Shown here in pieces: positions 23,613 through 32,419 of a stretch of 64,000 bases of DNA (position 1 is its first letter; every line of letters begins with the position of its first letter). The translations under genes and the position numbers were made by a program. Source of the DNA: Symbiodinium natans (Eukaryota; Sar; Dinophyceae; Suessiales; Symbiodiniaceae). The notes beneath the pieces are model-generated. The model was not told the origin of the DNA. It ran no database searches and was given only the letters and a program-made list of their open reading frames with translations. The DNA lies in contig CAJNDS010002583.1 in the NCBI GenBank assembly GCA_905221605.1, positions 184,001 through 248,000 of the forward strand. Reading direction: 5' to 3'.

Positions 23613-23759
23613 GGTTTTGGTGAGATTCTTTTAGGGGTTCTACACTCATGAGAAATATGAAATATATTAAAAACACAGAGAGCTATGCTAGCAACAGCTA
23701 CTGGAGTTGCTTACGGAAGTGCGAGGAAAAGTGCTTGATGCTGCGCTTCTGCCCACGTT

Positions 23760-24300
23760 AATGAGAACCCTATGATAGTTGATAGGAATCCTAATAAACT
23801 GAAGAGGACCCCTACTACAATTAATAGGAACCAATGGGACTCCTATAACGAATGTGAACCCTTAACTAATAGGAATCCTATTAAAAATGATATGAGCCTA
23901 AACCAATAGGAATCCCTTTCAAATGAATCAGATCCTTATTAAAATTAATACGAATCCACATATCATGAGTAAGAGCTCTGAAATTGATATGAGTCTTATT
24001 GCAGTAGTAGGAGCTTTATCAAAATAATTAGGAACCATATGAAACTTCACTGGAATCCTATGAAAATAAGTAGGAATCTTTCGGGCTCCTACGAAATTTA
24101 TCGGGGAAGCTAGTAGAAAGCCCATTAAATTGAATAGGAACCCTTAACAAATCAAAAGAACGCAGTGAAGATCAATAGGAATTAAAAGGACTCCTATGAA
24201 AAATAAGATTCGTTTAACAAGAATTAGTAGGAATCCTACTAAATGAATATGAGCCTAAACCAATAGGAATTCCTTTCAAACGAATGAGACCTCTATCCGG
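23760..24300. repeat. Degenerate AT-rich array (TAGGAATCCTATNAAA)
   Basis: About 20 diverged units of roughly 27 bp centred on the palindrome TAGGAATCCTA. No coding potential. Confidence 0.65.
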
Positions 24301-24304
24301 TACG

Positions 24305-24740
24305 GATTCTTAGTTCCTGGGTTACCTCTTATTGAAATCCTTTTTGAAATATATTGAATTTCAATAAGGGCGGTACTAGGAACTAAGAATCCAAACCTAT
24401 GTGTTTCTATTTTAAGACCCTTATTGAAATATTGAATTTGAATAAGGGCTGTACTAGGAACTAAGAACTCAGACCAAGAGTCCCTGGCAGTCTTAGTTCT
24501 TAGTTCTTGGTTCCGCCCTTATTGAAATTCAATATTTCAATAAGGGTTTCCATAATGACCACTCGTATTGAAGTTCAATACTTCAAGAAGGGTTTCAATA
24601 ATGCCAACCCTTATTGAAATTCAATATTTCAATAAGGGTTTCAATAATGACCACCCTTGTTGATTCAATATTTCAACAAGGGTTTCAATAATGCCAACCC
24701 TTCTGGACATTCAATATTTCAGTAAGGGTTTTAAAATAGA
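24305..24740. repeat. Palindrome plus array of CCTTATTGAAATTCAATATTTCAATAAGGG units
   Basis: A hairpin at 24305-24391 with arms ATTCTTAGTTCCTGG/CTAGGAACTAAGAAT, then partial copies and about five 45-bp units whose core is itself palindromic (TATTGAAATTCAATA). Confidence 0.8.
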
Positions 24741-24744
24741 AACA

Positions 24745-25740
24745 CATAGGTTTAACAGACAACAAAAGAAAAACATACAACAACAGAGAAAGACATCAAA
24801 GGCATTAAACAAAGCAAAAAAGTATAGATCTTTGGGGAGGGGGGGTACCATATATCTCTATTGTTTGTTAGCGTGTCTGGCTACTGTGTGCAGCTATGCT
24901 GTCCGTCGCGCCCTCAGCCCTTTTTTTGCTTCCGGGGGTCTGTCGAGGGGGGGGGGGGTGAGCATATATATATATATGGGTTTGTATCTTCATGGGGAGG
25001 CGCGCGACAGGTGTTGGGGTCGGGGTATGTTTCGTGGGTATGTTTCGGGGTATGTTTCGGGGGTATGTTTCGGGTATGTTTCGCGCATCATGAGCTACTT
25101 TACCTGCAATTTCGGGGGTATGTTGCGGGGTATGTTTCGGGGGTATGTTTCGGGGTGTGCCCTTCTGGTTTACCCCCAAAAACACTGTGCCTTACCCCAA
25201 AAAAACACAAACCCATATGTAGAGAATTGACCCAAGTCGTGACCAGGCAGGTTGGTGGCCTACAGTTCATGTCAATCCCGGAACCCCTGGACCAGGTGAG
25301 AGATTGTGGAGCTTCTTCCCCATCGGTCCTTGTATGTAAGGGGATCCTACTATTCGGGGGTCTGTATCAGGGGGTCCCTTCTTTTCGTAAAGCCCCCCCA
25401 TTTGGAGAGAACAGCAAATTTCGTGCCGGGCCGTGGCGGTCGAAGCAATGGTGATGTTGCCTTCTTGGTAAATCTACACTGAGAGATCAAAAATGAGTGC
25501 ATATATTTTGGATCTGCCCCCACACCGGCAGCAAACGGCCTCTGCCAATTACAGGCATGAGCCCTCTGTTCAAGTAGAATTTGGGCGAAACTCCGAGACT
25601 GCATCGAATCCCACACGGTGATTCTTTAACAGGTGCCCCTAAGTTCGGAAGCCCCCATCTCCTTTCACGTGGTCAACCGGCCCCGAGCAACCCTAAACCC
25701 TAAACCGTAAACAATAAACCCTAAACGCTAAACCCTAAAC
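24745..25740. other. No gene recognised
   Basis: GGGGTATGTTTCG repeats at 25019-25160 (about nine units of GGTATGTTTCG), an AT microsatellite at 24963-24977 and a family 5 piece near 25335-25400. Confidence 0.5.
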
Positions 25741-25741
25741 C

Positions 25742-25812
25742 TCAGCAAGCCTTTCGCCATCCGGAAGATGGTGTAGTAGTGCTTTCGCTCAAGGGCGGGC
25801 GCCATGGGCGTG
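25742..25812 (-). CDS. Exon candidate (unknown)
   Basis: Minus strand: MAPALERKHYYTIFRMAKGL then L, next to a telomere tract. Confidence 0.3.
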
Positions 25813-26554
25813 GGGCAGACCTCCAGGTCCGTGCATCGGGGATTCTAAGGCTCAGCTTCCGGACTCCTCCAGGATTAGATGAGAGCTCATGGGCACTTTG
25901 TGTTGGGATACTTGATGTTGAAAAAAGTCCAATAAGAGCTGCTTTGCAGGATGTTGAAGGGAAGTTGCGGAAAAACTTCGAATCAAAGATAGACAGACAG
26001 TCACGGAGAGCAACAAGCCACACGTCCTGTCAGAATAGTCTTGTGCATCTGGACTGCAATCTGACCGCAATCCAGCTGACAACTCTCGGTATAACCACCA
26101 AGCAAGCAGCATGAATGGCAATCGGAAACATCTGATCAAAGCTGTTACGCTTGCCACGCTAACACTGGGAGTGTTAACTGGATCCCGAGGCTCTAAGTAG
26201 CTGGGCAAACTACGCTTCTTTTCCATGTAGGGGCCCAGGAACTCCCAAATGAAAAGCATGCTAAGACCTATACGAGGCCACTTTGAATCCGTCGCCATTT
26301 TTATGTTTAGTTCATAGTGGAAACCAGAACCCCCAAAAAGGGATGCCTAGAACTCCTAGACCCTGCAGTAAGCTCATAAGCACTTTAAATCCCGTACGAC
26401 CCTGAGCCCTAAAACCTTTCAAAACCACAAAGCCCCTCTGCCCTAAATCTTTTGGAAACCCCCGAAGTCTCAACCTTCAAACCCCAACCCTTGGGTTTAG
26501 GGTTTAGGGTTTAGGTTTAAGGTTTAGGGTTTAGGGTTCCACAAAACCCTAATC

Positions 26555-26645
26555 TGGCCTCGCAGTAGTGGTTGCGGTGGTAGCATGCTTGGACCGGCTC
26601 TGGGGGCTGGACCGAGCCCATCATCACCTCGGAGATTCCGTGCGA
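26555..26645 (-). CDS. Exon candidate (unknown)
   Basis: Minus strand: GISEVMMGSVQPPEPVQACY then HRNHYCEA. Confidence 0.3.
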
Positions 26646-27004
26646 ACGTGCGCGCGCACGCGCAAGGCTTGGAGGACGAAGGCGGATTCAGGATTTAGGG
26701 TTTTTGCCGTAGGGTTTAGGGCTTTTACAGGGTTCAGGCTGAGGCTTACATCATTACATCCTCTACTCTCCGCCTCCGAGCCCATGAACTTGAAAAACTC
26801 GGCAGCAAGCACTAGAATCTTGACCAACCTCTGCACTCCACAAAGCCTTGCACTCTGAACCAACCCCGAAGCCTAATTAAACCCTAAACCCTAAACCCTA
26901 AAACCCAAACCCCATGCAAACCCTAAACCCTAAACCCTAAACCCTGAACCCTAAACCCTAAACCCTAAACCCCGCGAAGATGCCTGTGGATTGAACTTGA
27001 AGAC

Positions 27005-27072
27005 GCTGAAGTAGGCAAGGCCTGTGGCTAGGCCGCACTCGAGGCCGTACCTCCGAGGCGGCGGCTAAGGTA
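27005..27072 (-). CDS. Exon candidate (unknown)
   Basis: Minus strand: YGLECGLATGLAYFSVFKFN then PQASS. Confidence 0.3.
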
Positions 27073-27897
27073 TCTGGGGCTTAGGGTTTAGGGGGGTTTG
27101 CGAAATTGGGAAATGCCCATTTTGGGCCTTTGGAGGGTATAAATTTGGTATTACAAGGGCTTTAGGATGTAGCTACAGTTTGCTTAAGAACCCCCACCAA
27201 ACATGTAAATTAATCCCTATGTTACCTTTATCAGGAAGAATATTCTGTACATTTTTTATGGTGGGGGTCTTCTCAAACAAATAGGTACCCTCAATATACC
27301 CTAAGATAGTATAATCCTCATTACAGGAACCCCCAAAAGGGTACCCCCCCCCCCCCCCCCTAAATTCGTAAACCTGAGGGGCTCAGAGGGTGGAGAGCTT
27401 CCAGGCTAAAGGACCTATAGGGCGCCTAAGATCATATACCCTAAACCATAAACCCTAAACCCCTAAATCCTAAACCCTAAACCCTATACCCTAAACCCCA
27501 AGCCACTTCGGGACCTGAAATCCTAAACTTGGCATGTTCACTTTTGGACTCGAGCTATTTCGGAAAAGACCAGGTGTGACTGCACTAGAGCTCGGCACAA
27601 GCTAACCCATCTGTTCAGGCGTCTGGCGTGTCCGGCCCCTCCCCACCCCCATGGTGCGGTCCGGTGCAAGGGAAGCAGTCAGGGACGTTGGGTCTCAAAA
27701 GTCAGGATTCCCATTTTTGCCGTGTGACAAGGATGCTGGTGCTTTGGGCATCTAGGGGGCAGCCTATGTTTAGAACCATGCCTAAACGCTAAGGTACAGG
27801 GTTGCTCTAGGCCGTGGGATCTGACCTAAACTTTAGACCCTAAACTAAGCCCTAACACCCTAAACCCCCTACAAGCCCCGTTCCCTAGAACCTATAC

Positions 27898-27986
27898 CCA
27901 AAGGCTCCAACGTACTTCCTTTTTCGGCTAGTTATAGGGGATTCTCGTATACTACCCCAAGAAGGTACTACACAGGAGCCGTAGGG
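27898..27986. mobile_element. Palindromic element family 1, copy B
   Basis: Arms CCCAAAGGCTCCAACGTACT and TACTACACAGGAGCCGTAGG. Confidence 0.78.
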
Positions 27987-28007
27987 CTAACCCCCGATGC
28001 GCTGCAG

Positions 28008-28088
28008 ACGGGGCACAGGCCCTCCTTGTTGGAGAAGTAGGGCATGGGCGAGTTCATGGTGCGCAGACGCATGGCGTCGGTCCTCCGC
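28008..28088 (-). CDS. Exon candidate with CxxC (unknown)
   Basis: Minus strand: TDAMRLRTMNSPMPYFSNKE then GLCPVCSASG. Confidence 0.35.
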
Positions 28089-28934
28089 AGACACTACGGA
28101 TCTCTCCACTTGGAAGGAAGTAGGGTTTAGGGTTTAGGGTTTAGGGTTTAGGGTTTAGGGTTTTAGGGTTTAGGGTTTAGGGTTTAGGGTTTCGGGGTAG
28201 TCACACCACACCTACTTGTTAAGGCGATGCGAGCGCAGAAATTGCAAAGCCAGAGCCCTTAGCTCCACTCCCTGAACCCTCAACCCTACACAGAACCAGT
28301 AAGATCCAGTGAGCAGAAGGGCAGAAGACCCTGGCTTCCTCCGATGAAAACACTCAACACACTAGATACTATGGGAGGGGTTACTGAGTGAAGATAACTT
28401 GGAGGATTGGGGCTAAGTAGGCGGGCTATCCTACTTAGTCACCCTACTTCTTCCTGCTTACTGCTGTCGATCTGCTCACGGAGGACCCAAAAACCCTGAA
28501 CCCTGAACCCTCAACCCAACGCCATCCCCTCCCCCCCCATCCCCCCTACCCCCCCCCACCCCCCTCCCCCCCTCGGCGGGTCATGGTCGCGGCCATCCCC
28601 ACGTCGCCCCAGGCGCCCCACTGAATGGCCAGGGATGGTCGGCCCTTGGCCTTCCGAGGTTTAGGGCCTAATTGTTAAGAGGGATAATAAGAGTAATAAG
28701 GCATTTAGGGGTTTAGGGACTGTGGGGTTAGGGATCTAGGATTCTAGGCCTTTCGGCCTTGGGGACTTAGAGGTGTTTGCTATTGAAGGTTTGCGCTTTT
28801 GTTGAAGGAGGGGGGAGGGGGGACTACACAGCCGCCATGCCGCTGGGGCTTGCAGTCTATACATGTTTTGAGGGTTTACGGCTTAGGGTTTAGGGTTATA
28901 GGGTTTAGGGTTTAGGGTGACAGGGTTTCGGGGA

Positions 28935-29970
28935 AGGTCTGGTGGAGGCCTTGCGATGGCGCGTGAGAACGTCCAGGAAGGAGTTGGAGCCGGAGTAGTT
29001 CAGCTGCCCCATGTTGCCGTACACAGACGTGGAGGAGAAATTCCACATGAACCTCACATGCAACTTCAACCACCAAAAAATCACAACTACTCTGGCCCCC
29101 TGCCATTTAAGAGGATTGGAGAATTGTTCTTAAAAAAAAACACCTGGCGAAAGCAGTCTGGGAACCGCAAGTCCTTCTGCGGGTTCAGCTCCAATGCCTG
29201 ATGCAAGAACCTGAGCTGTGCGTCTTTACAGCCGCTGGACATGCTTCATGGATACCCTAAGGCTCATATGTAGTACCTTTTGTGGGATAGTATACTAGAA
29301 TCCCCTATAACTAACCCAAAAAGAAACTACATTGGAGCCTTTGGGTAGTTTCCATGAGCACTAGACATGGGACATGATCTATGCTCTCTCTCAACCCTAG
29401 AAGCACTATGAACACTACAAGCCCTGCAAACCCTCTACCAAGCCCTACAAATTCGTACACCCTGCAAGTAAACCCTAGCCTACAAGCCTTCGACCCTAAA
29501 CCCCAAACCCTAAACCCTATATGCCCTACACCCAGGAACAGGGCTGCGTGGTGCTTGGACTGGTAGACCGTCTCGAACTTCTCCCAGGTCAAGTTCATGA
29601 GCCTCTGGAGATTTAGGGTTTTAGGGTTTAGGGTTTAGGGGGCAGGGGAAGCTAATATGAGGATTTTCGGGTTTTGGGGTTTGGGGGGAATAGAAGGTAC
29701 CTCAAGATCCCTTAAAGGGTTCTGTAAAGGGGGATGTGTCCCGAGTTCCTGGCTGAGCGCCGGTGAGTCACAAACGAAAGGTGCCAAGCGGCATGGAGTC
29801 TTGCAGAACGCCCGCGGAATGGATGAAGCCTTTGAGCATGCCGTTGCAGGACTCGACGAACTTGTTGCAGCCCTCCTGCGAGGACATGTCCATCTTGCCT
29901 GCCAGGGGATCGGAGGTGGAGTTGATGGCTCCATTATCGTTGAGGGCACAATAGGAGTTTGTGGGCCAGG
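28935..29970 (-). CDS. Ketoreductase (KR/SDR) domain spread over four exons, polyketide-synthase-like
   Basis: Minus-strand exons join in frame: 29970 to about 29790 (MLKGFIHSAGVLQDSMP), 29602-29540 (LMNLTWEKFETVYQSKHHAA), 29210-29166 (FLHQALELNPQKDLR, 45 nt) and 29052 to about 28935 (FMWNFSSTSVYGNMGQLNYS, then NSFLDVLTRHRKAS). This reproduces the KR pattern HSAGVLxD...NFSS...GNxGQxNYxxxNxFLD; the catalytic Ser is in NFSS and the Tyr in NYS. Each splice has the same bases after donor and acceptor (GCT, GTTC, GTTC). Dinoflagellates are rich in type I PKS proteins, but a stand-alone reductase cannot be excluded. Upstream exon candidates at 30060-30180, 30535-30645 and 30830-30895 may belong to the same gene. 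Confidence 0.65.
29255..29345. mobile_element. Palindromic element family 1, copy C (in a KR intron)
   Basis: Opposite orientation to copies A and B: CCCTAAGGCTCATATGTAGT to AACTACATTGGAGCCTTTGG. It lies within the intron between the KR exons at 29602-29540 and 29210-29166. Confidence 0.8.
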
Positions 29971-30059
29971 CTTTAGGTAGGTTGTGGCTTGAAGGCCCTC
30001 CTAAAACCCCTAAACCCTAAACCCTAAACCCTAAACCCTAGACCCTAAACCCAGCATTC

Positions 30060-30180
30060 TTTGACATTGACCAAGGCCGTCCTTGCTCGACTTTGATGCC
30101 CAGCTTTGCAGCCTTCGCCTCGATGTCTTTCCAAAGTGGCATGTTCAAGTCCTGGGCTTCAGCATCTGAACTCTGCGTTT
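30060..30180 (-). CDS. Exon candidate upstream of the KR exons
   Basis: Minus strand: QSSDAEAQDLNMPLWKDIEA, then KAAKLGIKVEQGRPWS. Open and well mixed in composition, between telomere tracts. It may be the KR N-terminal part. Confidence 0.35.
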
Positions 30181-30272
30181 AGGGTTTAGGGTTTAGGGTT
30201 TAGGGTTTAGGGTTTAGGGTTTAGGGTTTAGGGTTTAGGGTTTAGGGTTTAGGGTTTAGGGTTTAGGGTTTC
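30177..30272. repeat. Interstitial telomere-type tract (TTTAGGG)
   Basis: Thirteen perfect units between exon candidates. Confidence 0.93.
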
Positions 30273-30534
30273 ACTGGCCGCTTCAGGGCTGTTGGGCTTT
30301 GGTGGAGCTTACGCCACAAAGCAAGTGCCGATTCTTATCAAGACCCCCTAGATTCCTCTGCAAGGAATTGCCCGATTGGTGTGGAGCTTTGTTGGGCTGG
30401 TGTACCATGAATACCAACAAGAACTCGGAAAGTTCTTGCAGTCCAACATATCTCAACCCTAAACCCTGAACCCTGAACCCTGAACCCTAAACCCTAAACC
30501 CTAAGCCCTTGGGGCCCTGAATCCTGAAGCGTGG

Positions 30535-30645
30535 CAACCTACCCAATGAAAGCGCCGGAGGGCGGAGATCTTCATCGAACGGGAGAGGAACTTGATCTCA
30601 AACCCGCCGACTCCCTGCTCGGCAGCCTCCCAGAGCGGAGAAAGG
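30535..30645 (-). CDS. Exon candidate (unknown)
   Basis: Minus strand: LWEAAEQGVGGFEIKFLSRS, then MKISALRRFHW, followed by GTAGGT. Possibly the same gene as the KR exons. No motif recognised. Confidence 0.35.
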
Positions 30646-30829
30646 AGGAGGGTTTGGGGTTTAGGGTTTGGGGTTTGGGGTTTAGGGTTTGGGGTTTAGG
30701 GTTCCGGGTTTGGGGTTCAGGGTTGGGTCGGCTTTAGGTGGCTTTAGGCCTATAGCCTCGCCCTTGTTGCTTGGGTTAGGCTTCGGGTATGCGAAGCAAG
30801 GAAATGAGGGGCTGAGCAGTGAAGACGCC

Positions 30830-30895
30830 GTCTAGCTGAGAACAAATTCCGACCGCCTTGGCCAGCTCGGAGATGTTGGAAATCCGGTAAGCCCC
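30830..30895 (-). CDS. Exon candidate (unknown)
   Basis: Minus strand: YRISNISELAKAVGICSQLD. Short; supported only by composition and strand. Confidence 0.25.
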
Positions 30896-31180
30896 AAACC
30901 CCAAACCCTAAACCCCAAACCCCAAACCCTAAACCCCAAACCCTAAACCCCAAACCCTAAACCCCAAACCCTAAACCCTAAACCCTAAACATCGGAGAAC
31001 TCCGATCCCTGCAGCCTTCATGACATAAACGCCACATTGGGAGCCCCATAAACTTGCAACCGAAACTCTAACCCCCAAGCTCTGGAAACAAAACGCCAAA
31101 GGCCCACTAAGAGCCAAAGCAGGGGCCCCTACAAACCCCAAACCCGAAGTAAAACCCGAAACCCTAAACCCTAAAACGAA

Positions 31181-31250
31181 CTACCGGCGCGCCTTGTCCA
31201 GGAGCCAATTGCCCATAACCAGGCCCAGGGCGCCGTTTCCTACGAAGTTT
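31181..31250 (-). CDS. Terminal exon candidate (unknown)
   Basis: Minus strand: FVGNGALGLVMGNWLLDKAR, then R and stop (31183-31181). It may end the gene whose earlier exons are 32230-32005 and 31690-31585. Confidence 0.35.
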
Positions 31251-31442
31251 GGAGGCTTTGAGGCTCTGTAGGTTACGCGCTTCGGGTTTAGGGTTTAGCA
31301 TTTCCAGGCCCGGGCTACGGCTTCAGGGTTTCGGGTTTCTAGGGCTCCGGGATTAAGACTGTATATACGGTTCAATGTTTTTCGGGCTCTGGGATGAAGA
31401 GCTTGCAGGGTCAAGGGGAGGTAGGACTTGCTGCCGTAAGGC

Positions 31443-31566
31443 AGGGTTTGGGGTTTGGGGTTTGGGGTTTGGGGTTTGGGGTTTGGGGTTTGGGGTTTGG
31501 GGTTTGGGGTTTGGGGTTTGGGGTTTAGGGTTCAGGGTTCAGGGTTTAGGGTTTAGGGTTTAGGGT
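31443..31566. repeat. TTTGGGG-to-TTTAGGG tract
   Basis: Eleven TTTGGGG units then TTTAGGG/TTCAGGG. TTTGGGG variants also dominate 30895-30970 in reverse. Confidence 0.92.
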
Positions 31567-31584
31567 AGAGCAGTCAGGTGGGGA

Positions 31585-31690
31585 CACTTGCCAGCTTTGT
31601 GGTTTTGTGGCGGACAGCAGTGGGAGGTTGAAAATGTCCTCCAGAGATGGCAATGATGCCCTCGCTGGGCAGTGGGAACTCCTGACGGGT
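31585..31690 (-). CDS. Exon candidate (unknown)
   Basis: Minus strand: EFPLPSEGIIAISGGHFQPP, then TAVRHKTTKL. It lies between two telomere tracts. Confidence 0.3.
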
Positions 31691-31795
31691 TTAGGGTTTA
31701 GGGTTTAGGGTAACCCTAAACCCTAAACCCTAAACCCTACAAAACCCTAAACCCTAAACCCTAAACCCTAAACCCTAAACCCTAAACCCTAACTG
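31686..31795. repeat. Head-to-head telomere-type tract
   Basis: TTTAGGG units run into GTAACCCTAAACCC units at about 31711, so the orientation flips within one tract. Confidence 0.9.
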
Positions 31796-31917
31796 TGGTG
31801 ACACTGCCACTGGCTGGGGAGGGCTTCACATGGCAGACACGCAGGATACTCCAACATGCATGAAACACTTTATCAGAACGAAGCTCGCGTGCACGCGTCC
31901 GGACCTAAAAGGGCTTA

Positions 31918-32007
31918 CCCTAAGGCTCCTATGTAGTACCTTTTTGGGGTAGTATACTAGAATCCCCTATAACTAACCCTAAAAGGAACTACATTGGAGC
32001 CTTTGGG
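31918..32007. mobile_element. Palindromic element family 1, copy D
   Basis: CCCTAAGGCTCCTATGTAGT to AACTACATTGGAGCCTTTGG, nearly identical to copy C. Confidence 0.8.
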
Positions 32008-32215
32008 TAGGCTTGTAGCTCATGTGGTGACGCTTCGAGTCGCCTTGTTCGCCGCTTGGTAGGCCTTCGAAGAGACCCGTCTCTGCACGTACCTGGCAAA
32101 GCGAGCCGGCCCAAATGATTGTCACCCAGCAAGAGGGCAGATTGCCCGCCAACATCCCCTGCTTCAGAAAGCCATGCGAAAGTAGTGTTGCCTGTCCTCA
32201 TCGAATAAGACAGAA
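32005..32215 (-). CDS. Possible exon (unknown)
   Basis: Minus strand: TGNTTFAWLSEAGDVGGQSA then LLLGDNHLGRLALPGT. It directly follows a family 1 palindromic element and lies past the DCTN4 stop. Confidence 0.3.
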
Positions 32216-32419
32216 ACCCTCAAGAGGCTAAGTTGGAGATCAACCAGACTTCAGCCGATCACACGAACTTGATTGGCAGGCCCCTTGAAGCATGTATAGT
32301 AATGCATCGTCAGGGCCGTCTCCAATCTTGATTTGTTTAAAAGCCACTGCTCTTTTTCAATTGCATGTCAATGGTGAAACACTCCGCCTTGACGCATTTT
32401 AAGCTGAGCCGCCTCACCA

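Noticed and set aside
22245-23676. Long ORFs on both strands (up to 431 residues) rich in NPKIPRVSK / FWKLEEF
   Set aside because: They are translations of the inverted minisatellite array; the same peptides appear on both strands and change with unit number.
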